The notes beneath the pieces are model-generated. The model worked only from the letters and a program-made list of their open reading frames with translations. It searched no databases and was not told the DNA's origin. Position numbers and translations under genes: made by a program. Positions 34,354 through 45,354 of a stretch of 64,000 nt of DNA are shown here, piece after piece. The stretch's first letter is position 1; each line of letters starts with the position of its first letter. Location: positions 27,190,106 to 27,254,105 of the forward strand of contig JASXTE010000001.1 of NCBI GenBank assembly GCA_030280995.1, written 5' to 3'. This DNA is from Hemileia vastatrix (Eukaryota > Basidiomycota > Pucciniomycetes > Pucciniales > Zaghouaniaceae).

Positions 34354-34552
34354 AGGGGTAACAAAGTTAGACATTTGTAATTATTCAAAAGGTATTTCAC
34401 AGCACAAAAAGAAAGCCACAAACTTGACAATAATTCTCACTAAAAAGGTGTTTTGGGGTACACATTATCACATGTTTTTAAAAATAATCATGGTTAATCC
34501 AAAGAAAAAAGAGGTTTTTTTTAATGGAGTATTTTTAACTTTGATACCCCCT
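34354..34552. mobile_element. MITE (~199 bp) with ATT target duplication, inserted in copia-2
   Basis: The left end AGGGGTAACAAAGTTAGA and the right end (reverse-complemented AGGGGGTATCAAAGTTA) form terminal inverted repeats, flanked by ATT at 34,351-34,353 and 34,553-34,555. The start AGGGG resembles the Harb-1 ends. A 30-bp fragment of another copy is at 41,011-41,040. Confidence 0.82.
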
Positions 34553-34719
34553 ATTATCACAATGTAGTTATGTTAATTTACTGCTAAATTCTTATGATTG
34601 AAGTCTATGAAGCTCAGTAAAAACACCATTACCACCCCAAACCCAATTATCACCAGCTACTATACAGGAAATGAACAAATTATTTCTACAGAATGAAGAT
34701 TATTAATCAGAAGTTGGGT

Positions 34720-35330
34720 CCTTAAATTTTTTTGTTCAAGTTATTTGTCCTAATCTTGGATATTCTGCCAGTCAATTATCTCAACATTTAGAAAAACTGA
34801 GTATTAAACACTGGCAATCATCCAAGCATGTGCTACAGTATCTGGCTGGTACCAAAAATCAATCTATTGTTCATGGACTTGAAACCTCTAATTCAACTCT
34901 TCCAATTGGACATTTTTCATCTTCAGCTCCAATTGGATTTTCTGATTCAGATTATGGTGGATGTATTTGAACTAGAAGATCAACCACTGGTTATCTTTTC
35001 TTATTGAATGTAGGTATTATCTCTTGGTGATGTGAAAAACAACAAACAGTTTCTATTTCAACTATCAAATCTGAACTAAAATCATGTTTTGAAGATACAC
35101 AAGAGGTGTTTTCTCTCAATAATTTGTTTAAATCTTTTCATCTAATAACTCAATATCTAAGTTCACTCTTTGGAAATAACCAGCGAGCTATAGCACTCAG
35201 TCAAAACCCAATGAATCAAGCACACACTAAACATATGGAAATTCAGTTACATTGGGTCAGAGATCAGTTAGAGTCAATAGCAATTACTTAAATTAAATCC
35301 CAGTTCTATCATGATTGTGGATTATATGAC
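34720..35330 (+). pseudogene. copia-2 RNase H
   Basis: Reads G-F-S-D-S-D-Y-G-G-C, R-R-S-T-T-G-Y-L-F, I-S-W-stop-C-E-K-Q-Q-T-V-S-I-S-T, then H-T-K-H-M-E-I-Q-L-H-W-V-R-D: the ordered blocks of copia RNase H. Stops replace at least two Trp codons. Confidence 0.85.
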
Positions 35331-35422
35331 AAAAACATTCTCTTTTTTTACTTTATCAAAACTTTTAAAAATATTTAATTTTATAAATAATGTATCTTTC
35401 AAAATAGGGAGGGGATAAATAT

Positions 35423-35890
35423 TATTAGATTTCTTAGCTATTTATTACTATTATTTCATAATGATTTATATCTTTAGTGCACAGGGCCTAGAGGTAGTAC
35501 AAGCCATCTCTTGGGTATATGTTTACTTCTTCCACCTTAAAGTTGTTTCCCTAGTGTCTGATACTATTTATAGGTGAGTTCTTTCCTCTTCTTAAATTCA
35601 ATTTATTATTATATATAACCTTTATACTTATTCTTCTCTTTGTGGGTATATGCATACCATAGTTTGGTGGTACTTCTCAATATTTAAGGCATGGGATACT
35701 AATCCCAAGACTGTGTTATATTATTAAAGGTATAGATAGTCTCTTTTGTACTCGACTACTATGAAATATACTCCACTCATGAAAGTGGCCAAATACTATT
35801 TCTAGGTTGGTTGTTCTGCTTAATAGTTTAGTATTAGGATACTTATCTTAAGACTTTGTTATATTATCAAATTCATAGCCTTTTTAGATT
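35423..35890 (+). repeat. copia-2 3' LTR
   Basis: Pairs with 30,322-30,790; preceded by the purine run at about 35,406-35,416. Confidence 0.85.
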
Positions 35891-36524
35891 CTTACCCTTT
35901 TTCCCTCCATTTTCCATTTTTGAGATTCCAAAATCACTCTTCACCACCATCTGCTACGGTCACCCACATCCTTGTTCTCTGGTGTCTTAGAGTTGATCTC
36001 CTTTGCCTCTTTTTATCAACTAATATCAGGTCATATTTGGAATGAGTTCATTATGTCAATAGCTATATCATAATGATTTTCAGAAAGGTATTCACCTTCA
36101 GTTGGTTGTTGAGATTCATATGATTTTATCTGATGATGATTGTTTTTTAAAGTTTTCAATTATTACTTGTGCCTTCAATATCAAACCCAATTAATCAAAT
36201 AAATCAGTGAAGTGAGAAAGAAGGAAAGAGAAAAGAAAATACTAAAAAGATATTTAACTTTAGAAGAAATGTGAGAAAGACAAAATAAAATCCTTTTTGA
36301 TTGGTGATTAAATTCTGAAATTCAAAGGAACCCTTTAAAAATCTCAGAAGATTCAAGCATCCCTTTATGACCTGAATAAAATTTGCTTTTGTGAGGGATC
36401 AAAATCCTCCAAGTTATATTTCCTTGAATTTATTCCTTTTGAACAAAATTTACCTAGACTACACCTTTATTCCTAGATAACAAAGAAGTTACTTCCTTCT
36501 TGAAGCTATTTAAGTCAATATTTT
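35891..36524. other. Gene-free spacer
   Basis: Mixed AT-rich sequence with no recognisable gene or repeat. Confidence 0.5.
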
Positions 36525-37795
36525 TGTCAGCCAGGCTATACCAGGAGCCCAGTAAATGTTATGTTAATTTACTGGAACCAAAATAGGGTGTAAAAGTATG
36601 CATATTATGTATATAAATTAATATTATATTGCATAATGAAATTATATAAGTATCTTATTAAATATAAGTAAAATAAGTATTATATTACTTTTATTATTAT
36701 ATTAATTATATATACATTTAAATTAAGCATAATAAATTTTATATTCTATAAATTATGGCGCATTTATATGTATTTAATAATAATAAATTAATAATTAATT
36801 AATTATAAACATATATTATAATTATTAGTATAAAATTGGCTTATAATGAAATTAAGTTAATCAATTTAATTTATATATTAAATAATACCTTTAATATCTT
36901 ATTAAACATATAAATTGGGCACTTTTTTGACACATAATTTTTTCATCAAAGAATTAAACAAGTTAAAACACTTTATTAAATAAATCATTAATGTTTTATT
37001 CTAAAAATTAGTAATTTTGTTAGAATAAGTACTTGTTTTAGCTTAAAATAAGTATTATACTAATAAAAGTAGTTAAAATAATTAATTACTCATGTTTTAT
37101 ACTAAATTAATTAATTACACTATTTTTATGTGTTAAAATAGTTCATTTTTATCTTTCACTTAAAATTGGTTTTTAAATAAAGAGTTATCAGACATGTTTT
37201 CAATTAAATTAGTTGCTTTTATGTGTCTCAAACTTATTTAATTACTCTCTAATTTTATTGTAACTGTTTGGGATTAAATTAGTGGATTTTAGGCTCTTAC
37301 TCATATGTCTTAGTTAATTGTATCATGGGTTTCCCCTTACACTTACTCAAAATTGGTTATATATTATTTTTATTTTATCTTACTTTGTATATACATTAAT
37401 GTGTTGCTTCAGAGGGCCCGTTGTCTATATAAAGGCCTTGGGTAACCCCCTGTAGCCTCACCACTTGTTACTTACTTTATTTTTTTATTATCATTAATAC
37501 TATTATTAATATAAAATGTTATATTTACATTAGTTTGACTTATGGCGCTTTTTTGCCTCTGAAATCCAGTATAGAATATATATATAAAGATTTCTTTAAG
37601 AGTATTTAATATTGGTATTTGTTACTTAAGCAGAGAGAATAAAAAACTTACTATATATCCTCTTCTAAATATCTTGTTATAAGTTTTTTAACTCCCCAGA
37701 ACAACTTTTGTCTAATAAATGTTGTTATAATTTTTTCCCTTTACTCTTTTCCTTCTTCTTCTCATTTTCTCCTTCTTCTAAACAACCAGCCGACA
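36525..37795 (+). repeat. Solo LTR of a third gypsy-like family
   Basis: 1,271 bp with TGTCAGCCAGG at the left and CAGCCGACA at the right, flanked by a perfect 5-bp target duplication ATTTT (36,520-36,524 and 37,796-37,800). The start resembles the gypsy-2 LTR start (TGTCAACCTGG), but the bodies do not align by eye. A TATA box TATATAAAGG lies at 37,426-37,435, at the expected promoter position. Confidence 0.85.
37426..37435 (+). promoter_or_regulatory. TATA box of the solo LTR
   Basis: TATATAAAGG within a locally GC-richer patch, about 370 bp before the LTR end. It is the only strong TATA element in this LTR. Confidence 0.5.
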
Positions 37796-38659
37796 ATTTT
37801 TAACTTGCCATTCAATAAAAAATCTAGCTGGACCAAAAAAAACTTTTTGAATTTTAATGATGGTAGATTCCTTATTCTTTTTTGAGTGATTTTCTTTGGG
37901 TTACTTTTCTTCAATCCACTTTCAACAGGTTCTTTTTTAACTTTTTAAATATGTTTAATATAAATTTTCACAAATGTTGAATTAGTAGGTGGGAACATTG
38001 TATTTACATCTGTGGCACTTGTTGTCAATTGTTAAATATGTTTATGGTCATAATTATGAGATGAAAAGTTAAGTTCCAAGCTTGAGAGTTGAGAGAAAGA
38101 ATGGTCACTGAAATTAGGGTTGAAAAAATTGATAAATGGAATCAGAGTTGGTGTACTCAGGGAATCAAAAATATGTTGATACAATAGGGGCTCATGAAGT
38201 ATTTTACAAAAAGTGATGATTGGACATTGCTTAACTCATTGAAAAATAAATAATTCAAATGACATAGAGTAATTTTTTATATAAATAATTTAAAAATATT
38301 TTTTTTAGCTTTCCATATTAATATTTTTTTAACATATTTAGGTTTATCAATAAAGACAAGAGGATAAATTTATGAAGTATCATTATTAAAAAACCTTTTT
38401 TTATATCAGTCTTCATAATATGTGAAATAGCTATATCTTCCAGACTGTCAAAATCTGATTCTATCAGAATTAGTATCTTTTCATCATTAGCTGTAAAATA
38501 CCCCTCTACCTTTTTCACTTTAATAAATGAAACTCTTTCTTTTTCTACACGGTTACAGAGACTACTATCTAGATTATTTCATCAGTTTCAGGATTTTTTA
38601 ATGATACTTGAAAGATTCTTTCTTCTATTTCAAGTTTTCTCACTAATATTTTTTCTTTT

Positions 38660-39440
38660 CTCTTCATTTCAAGTTTTTTCTTTAAGTATTTCTCTTATCT
38701 TTTTTTTATTTTTTTGTGCTATTAGAGAGCTCATACTATTCATGGAAATAAAACTTTTTTTAGAGATATTAGTGAAGTGGTTTGTGAGTAAAGATTTACT
38801 GTAAAGTACATCTGTAGATTCACAGATACAGCATTTTTTGGAAGCTTTTTTTCTCATAGGAAAAACAGTTAGGTTTGATGGCATTGGACTTGGAGGATAA
38901 TTTCTTGATTCTTTGGGTATGGTGCTGTTGCTTTTACTATAAGTGAAGTCCAAAAGTTCGGAATTTGTAGTTTTACTGGACTCCAAATGACATTTAGGTG
39001 AAAACTTCAATTTTTCACATGAAGCTAGGCTTTCAAAAACTGAATTTGCTTTTTTGAGAGAGTTTAAGTGCAGTTTGGGTCCAATAACTGGGTGCACTTC
39101 CACTTGGAGGGTTTTTTTTGATTGAGAAGTAGATGGCACTTAATTTTATTCTAGAAGTGCTAAGAGCTTGCTAGATATATATCAAAATATATATAATAAG
39201 TTTCCAAAATGAAAATAAATATAATTTTAACTCACCAGATTTTGATCTGATCAACATCTTTGTAGAGAAATTTGCTATATTTATTGAAATGGGCTTCTAT
39301 TGTCTTGTAAGATTTTTCTCTAGTTTGATATGCTGCATATTCAGGGCTCTTGCTTAAATTCATCCAAGAAGTTTTTAACTTTTCCTCCTCCTTGTTGAGC
39401 CAATTTAGAGAGTTATTTTTTTATCTTCTGGAAAGGTTTA
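38660..39440 (-). pseudogene. Broken two-exon SANT/NAM-like transposon protein
   Basis: Minus-strand exon at about 39,232-39,420 reads N-W-L-N-K-E-E-E-K-L-K-T-S-W-M-N-L-S, then Y-A-A-Y-Q-T-R-E-K-S-Y-K-T-I and H-F-N-K-Y-S-K-F. This is the layout of the SANT/Myb-like DNA-binding domains common in fungal and plant DNA-transposon accessory proteins. It ends at a GTGAGT donor. A downstream exon (39,139 to about 38,669) is basic and Ser-rich with C-C-I-C. A frameshift precedes the first visible exon. Its DNA continues right to about 39,800, where GCGGTAGATGCTCTAA resembles the end of the small transposon at 53,615, so it may be the autonomous relative. Function otherwise unknown. Confidence 0.5.
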
Positions 39441-39993
39441 GTTTTAATGGGTAAATGGATGAAGGTAGATGATAAGGAATGAAGTGAAAAAGTGAATAAT
39501 GCCAATAAATATTGTTGTGCAGTGTTTGAGGTGATGTGATGTGAAATTGAAAAATGGGAAAGGTGTTAGAATTTGAGAGTTTTGAAAGATTTGGATGAAT
39601 TTGTGAAAAATCACAGGAGTGGGTGCAAGTTAAAGATAGAAAGTCAGAATGTTTCAGTAAATTTTCTTACAGGGTTGGATTATCTACTGGCATTTTTATC
39701 AAATGAGAGAGTTTAATGCAATGTTGGTCAAAATTTGATAAGATTTTTAGTAAAGTATGCATAAAAATAAATTTAATGAAACAGCGGTAGATGCTCTAAT
39801 CCCAAAAAGCTTGTGGTTGTCTTACATCCCATCCCTGTCAAAATCATGAGTTTAGGTCAGATGAACTATACTTTTAGTAGGGGATTAGAATCAAGACAAC
39901 TGTAAGCTTTCCAGGATTATCTGTACATTAGATGTAAAATAAGTAGCTAGTTAAATTGTTTTCATTAGAGAATCAACTTTGATTTTAACAAAG

Positions 39994-40800
39994 GGGATTC
40001 CTTATGTGGACCATTCTTTTTCTTGCATCAGACACTACATTTCTAAATTTAGTTTCATATAGCCCTGTTGTGTCACTTCACACCAGAAGCTGTTGGTTCT
40101 ATCCTAGGAGTCACACATTATGTATTATAGATTTATTTAAATTCACTATAAACTAATTTTCACCTTTCAAAAATATACTTTACCCCCTCAGAATTCTTCA
40201 GATTTTTAACTTATACCATTAAATAAGCAGCTATAGAATTTCCATTACCTCACACTTCTTTGCATGTTATTGCAGGTGAGGCTGAAAAAGCCTCCAGATA
40301 TCTTCTTCCAATTAAGGAGCAATTTTAGTTTATATCTAATCCAGCCAGGATAATTTGGGTGGAATTAAGTTGTTTTAGGTTTCCACCACTTCCTTAAATA
40401 TGATGAAAAAAAGCATAATCTTCCTGAAAGTAACTTTATAGAGATTAGAAATGTTTTTCAATTTGATTTTCCATTGAGAAAGAAATTTATAAATGGATTA
40501 ACTACAAAATTGATAAAAAAGCAACTGAAAATCTCTGTAGAGCCCACCTTAAAAAAATTTCAGAGTAATATACTCATTTAAAGATACTTAAATACATTTA
40601 GTTCTTTCAGTTTTTTTATTGTACTGATAATTTTATTCTGTAATAAGATAATCAACTCTTCAGTAAAACTTATAGAAACAAGCAATAATAAAAATAAATA
40701 TAGAAAATGAAAAACTTTTTGTGAGAAAATTTATCATAATCATCACAATTATTCAGCTCTCTCAGCTTATTCTTCCAAGAGGGTCCTCACTGATGAAAAA
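39994..40800 (+). pseudogene. Decayed MULE left end with transposase N-terminus
   Basis: A degenerate copy of the left part of the MULE at 53,664. The end GGGATTCCTTATGTGGACCA matches GGGATGCCTTGTGTAGACCA. Later blocks align in order with 53,900-54,230 (GGTGAGGCTGAAAAAGCC-CCAGA, AAGCATAATCTTCCTG, TTTTCCATTGAGA). The coding frame is destroyed. It ends near the next insertion at about 41,010. Confidence 0.75.
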
Positions 40801-42039
40801 AATATGCTTTAACACAGGTGGGATAAAGCAAGAAATAGGAACTAGTTTAGTTTTGTGACCCTTCACAAGCCAATGCAGTGATTTATTTTGTAATGAAACT
40901 TTCAGTAACTCTGTCTGAGTCCATGGTATTACCTTAGTAGTAACTATATTTGAGCCCAGTTTTTTGGATCTTCCATAATCACCCTTTTTCACTATCCTGG
41001 TGCACATGTTAGGGGGTATCAAAGTTAGAAATTTGTTACTATTAGGGGGTGTCATTCTTGACAAGTCTGCACTTAACTTAATTGCAGATTTAAAACCAAA
41101 TCAGCACCTAAATTTTGCAAAAAAGTCACTTATTTCAAAAATGGGTGTCAGTTATGACCTCAAATCAGCACGTTTTTCCCAATTTTTTTTCACAACCACA
41201 TGTTGGCCACATTTTTGCTTCCTTTCCCAACCTTTCCCTGTCACATTTCACACCCAGACCTCAATCCTGTCATCAATCCTCAGAATGCACCCCTCACTGA
41301 GATTTGAAACATTTTATTGCAAAATTTTAACCAGGCATTTATTTTCCTCCTTTTTTTATGTTTTTAACTTCTTAATTTGTTTTCTTGTAACATAAAAGTT
41401 TCATAATTCCTCCCATAAAATCCAACACTCAAACGACAACTCAAAAAAAGCTTTGTCACAAAGTTCTTCCAATAATGCAACCCCTCACCTGATCATTTAA
41501 AGTCTGGACAGCTAAAAAAGTAAGATAATCTCATTATTAACCACCATCAATTTGCATTTCTAAATAGTGCTAAGTCAACAAAATTCTATATTCGTTTCAA
41601 AAATTTGGTAATACCCTTCCCTGCAATTTATTGAAGCAAGGGGTGGGTATCACCAAATTTTTATAAGTCATCAATTTTCCATGTCAGATTTGAAAATTTG
41701 GCAATACCCTCCCCTGAATTTTATTGAAATAAGGGGTAAAAATCACCAAAATTTAATATAATTCAATAAATTAATAAATTAATAAATAAGATAAATCAAA
41801 TTTACTAGTTTTGAATTAATGAAAATTCCTCAAGCCAAAATGTAGATGAAGTCTAGAAACTCTATTTGGGACTTTCCACAGTTATAGGCTAGATGAAACC
41901 CATTAAAAATTAAATGATATCATGATTACTGTTTATACAACACAAGATTGTTGGATCATTAATTTAGTTCAGTAAATTGATAAATATCAGATTAATTTGT
42001 TAAAAAAATATGAAAGAATAAAAAATATTTGGTAACTTT

Positions 42040-42165
42040 AAAAATCCCCATAATTTTTTGATCTACCTAAATTTTTAATAAATTTATATCTTTAACCTTC
42101 TTTTTTTACCTTGTTGATTCACTGGACTAACTTTTGACTTATCTGATAAGAGCAGCAAAAATGAG
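42040..42165 (-). pseudogene. Remnant of the Tet-like dioxygenase 3' end in Harb-2
   Basis: Matches 25,900-26,040 of Harb-1, sharing AAATCCCCATAATTTTT, GATCTACCTAA and AACTTTTGACT in the same order. Its non-coding 3' flank back to about 41,825 matches too. Only the C-terminal codons remain. Confidence 0.7.
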
Positions 42166-42309
42166 TGAAGGGTTAGACATATGAAAATGGTAAGAAAAAG
42201 AAAATAATACACCTTGATGAAAGGGAAGAATAATAAGTAAAGAGAAAGGTTGTTTGAGGAATCTGGAAGGATAAATGCATGGTGTAAACGTAATGATATG
42301 CATTATGAA

Positions 42310-43005
42310 TAAATAAAAGTGAAATTGGAAAAAAAGTCTCAAATTTAAAGGTCAATATCTCAGAAACCACTGAACCAAATTCAAATTATTTTTCTGGAAA
42401 TGAAAGATAGGCTTCAGAAGTATCTTCAGCTAAATAGACAGTAGATTTGAATAAATCCAACCCTAATTCTGACTCTGCTTTTCAAAATTTCACAAAAACT
42501 TGAAAAGTGATGATGAAAATTCCAACAAGAGGGAGATAAAATCCTAGATAATCATCTGATAAGATTTTCAGAAGTCTTATTCTCTAACTATGCAATATAA
42601 AAATATGAAATAAATTAAGTGAAATTGAGAAAAAAAGGCTCAACTTCAAAGGTCAAAATCTCAGCAACCACTGAACCTAATTCAAACATGTTTTTTTGAA
42701 ATGAAAGATAGGCTTCAGGAGAATCTTTAATTAAATGAAATTTGATTCAAATAAACCTAACCCTAATTTTTTATATAAAAATATTTAAGAAAAAAAATCA
42801 AATTGGAATAGAAAGGCTCAGCTTTAATATTCAATATCTCAGCAAGCACTGAACCAAATTCAAATCTGTTTGTGGGAAATGAATTATAGCCTTCAGGAAA
42901 ATCTTCAATTAAAATTATATTAGATTTAAATAAATTAACCCTAATTCTGAGTCTGATTTTCAAAATTCTACAATAACTTGAAAAGTGATAATAAAAATGA
43001 CAACA
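42310..43005. repeat. Three tandem ~200-230-bp repeats in Harb-2
   Basis: Units begin at about 42,310, 42,608 and 42,790. Each contains, in order, GTGAAATTG/TCAAATTGG, CAATATCTCAG, CACTGAACC-AATTCAAA, ATAG-CTTCAG and AACCCTAATT. Two also contain AACTTGAAAAGTGAT. The repeats are absent from Harb-1, so this is a later insertion or expansion. Confidence 0.8.
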
Positions 43006-43689
43006 TGAGGAGTTGAATAAGTCTACTGCTATCCAGATGAGTCCTGCATATATTTAAGTATGAAATTTTCATAGAAATAATGAGATATAATATAGACTTG
43101 TAAAAAAGAAGATGAAACTTTCTTTTATTGAAAGGTAGGAAAAATAGAGTGAAAAAGAGTGATTTTGGAATTCGGGGGTAATTGAATATGGATCAAGTAA
43201 AATGCTTAAATAATGTGCAATGTATGTGTTTCAATGACATGGAACCAAAAAAAGTGAAATGGGGGAAAAGGGGAATAATGACCATTCCAAGACAAGATGA
43301 AGAGTAGGGTGGTAGAGCTAAAAAAAGAAAGAAAAGAGGGAGAGAAGGAAAAAATTTAATTTTACCTTTAAAATCAAAAAATAAAGACTTACTAAAAAAT
43401 TATGATAAAAAAAATTAATTAGCAAATATATAAGTAGAAATGAACAAATGACTTACCTGGAGAGATGATTTGAGAAAAATATTGACTTCAAAATATTTGA
43501 GGTATGAAAGAGGAGAGGAGGAAATGGATGTGAGTGATGAAAGAAAAAAAAGAATGACTGAAAAATTATGCAATTGCAGGAAGTATGCAATTTCATGTTG
43601 AGTTGATGAAGGAAAACAAAGAGACTTGAAAAATGGAGACTATAACATAAAATTCAAAATCAAAGTCAATATGCAAATAATAATAACCA

Positions 43690-43960
43690 TTCTAAGGAAA
43701 TATTCTTTAGAAGTCCTGAAAAACTGTCTAAAACTGGGTACAGATAGGTTAAGAAGTGTTTTGATGGTGTACTTGGGGGTATGAATTACTTGAGCCTTTC
43801 TTGGAAGAAGGTGACGTTTTCAGGCCACTTTTGATAAAAAAAGAAAACCTTCTTCAAGATAAGAATCAGAATTTCTATCAGAGTCCAAGAAGAGATCAAG
43901 AGCTGTGAGAGTTATTGCTTGATGTATCTTATCATGATTTCAGAGTGAGGAAGGCATGGC
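43690..43960 (-). pseudogene. Remnant of the Harbinger transposase N-terminus in Harb-2
   Basis: Aligns with 29,565-29,850. Shared blocks include CTAAAACTGGGT, GTACTTGGGGGTATGAA and GAGTCCAAGA. The catalytic part is deleted. Confidence 0.75.
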
Positions 43961-44224
43961 TCTTATATGGTATAAAAATGTAAATTATGTAACATTTTTT
44001 GAGTTGTAAATTATTATGCTGCAGAGTGCTGTGTATGAATGGGATGGTGCTGAAAAACCAGTGAAATGAGGTTTTATGGTTTAATTAGAACTTTTGGTTG
44101 AGAAAATGCATATTTGAGTGAAATAAGTGACTTATTTCATTTTGAAATCCACCAGTATTGGGGCTAGTGTGTTTTGGAAATCTGCACTTAAACAAGTGTG
44201 TATTTTCGATAACTGAAACCCCCT

Positions 44225-45348
44225 AATAATTCAAACACTATATAAATACTTTTAATAGTACTAATAAAATGTATTGTAACTGTAATGATAAATAATGTAG
44301 AATATAATCCCAAAAACTTTCTCCTTTTATACCCATGAAGTCCCCAATGTTCCCCCTTGATTTACCAATCCTCTGCATAGCCAATGATGCATCCAAATAG
44401 CAGTTACACATGCCCATCAACCTAAGGATCAACCAGTAACAAAAGAAGAATCATATCACATGTCAAAATACATAAATAACAAGTGTAAATCCATCAGAAA
44501 TAGAGTAATAACAAAAGTGAGAGTATATGCATGTAATTATTATAATAAAAGACTAAATAAGGAAGAAATTACTAAATATAACACATAATTAAGGGGGATC
44601 AACAGTAGAAATGAAAGGGCTAATTATTTCAAATTAATACGTGAAATCACCATCCAAATATGACCTATATTGACTGAGAAACCATTGAGAAACCCAAAAT
44701 AAGACATGAAATGCGGGGTAGCTGAATTCAGTCTCTTTGTAGGTGCTTGCACAGGTAAATCCTTGACTAAATAGGCAATTTTTAAGCATGGTAGTGGATT
44801 ATAGGATCCAATCTTGAAGTTATTAATGAAATTAGTGCATATAATGAGGTCAATGCAATAATAATTAAATTAGGACATGAAATAAGTGCCTTTTGCTTAT
44901 TTTAGTGTGTTTCCTTATAGTGGGTATACAATGTGGGCTAATTATAGTGTGAAATTTCTAAATTTGCTAAAAATGAAGTTATTTATGTGGGAAAAATGCA
45001 GGCAGTATGTGACCAGTACACAGATGCCATTTCTGGCATAATAAAACATCAAACTTAAAAATTGTTGTTTTTATGCATTTGAATAGCCAAATCAATAGTT
45101 CTAATTAAAACAAATTGATCTGTTAAGGTGCATTTTTAGTATTATTAAATTTATAGCACATATATTCAACTTTTAGGTGATTTAAAGTGCATTTCTTATT
45201 TTTTCCATAAAACAATGAAAAAAAACAGCTTTATGTCTACTTAAAATTTTGTAGCCTTATTTTTAAGGTTCTTAAGTAACCCTGACATATTAAAACTTAA
45301 TATTAAGTACATAAGACTTATAAAAGGTGGATATATGCATGTATATAA
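44225..45348 (-). repeat. Old reverse-oriented LTR of the gypsy-2 family, first piece
   Basis: Reverse complement of the gypsy-2 LTR: it aligns with 45,490-46,650 read backwards (for example CCTTTTATACCCATGAAGT against the TATA region, and TAATATTAAGTACATAAGAC). It resumes at 53,616-53,663 and at 61,468-61,554, where it ends in CTAGGCTGACA. Three later insertions therefore split one LTR over 17 kb. The other end is lost at Harb-2. Confidence 0.85.
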
Positions 45349-45354
45349 GGGCAT

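Larger units (their letters stand above)
30322..35890 (+). mobile_element. Decayed Ty1/copia retrotransposon (copia-2)
   Basis: LTRs of about 469 bp at 30,322-30,790 and 35,423-35,890 (about 85% alike by eye, both containing TTTAGTGCACAGG and ACTATTTATAGGTGAGT) bracket a copia-order coding region: Gag, protease, integrase, RT, RNase H. A purine run AGGGAGGGG precedes the 3' LTR. Stops and frameshifts are frequent and two MITEs are inserted (33,342-33,582 and 34,354-34,552). No clear target duplication was found. Confidence 0.9.
41044..44224. mobile_element. Second, internally deleted Harbinger-like copy (Harb-2)
   Basis: The ends AGGGGGTGTC (41,044) and ACCCCCT (44,224) and the subterminal GCACTTA motifs match Harb-1. 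Internal segments are collinear with Harb-1: the ORF1 start (41,400-41,530), the double hairpin (41,605-41,755), the dioxygenase 3' end (42,040-42,165), the region before the transposase (43,255-43,520), and the transposase N-terminus (43,690-43,960). Large parts are deleted. It therefore shows that the dioxygenase belongs to the element family and is not a one-off capture. Confidence 0.82.

Noticed and set aside
40762..41064. 100-codon minus-strand open frame
   Set aside because: It runs antisense through a decayed MULE fragment and into two transposon ends; no domain features.
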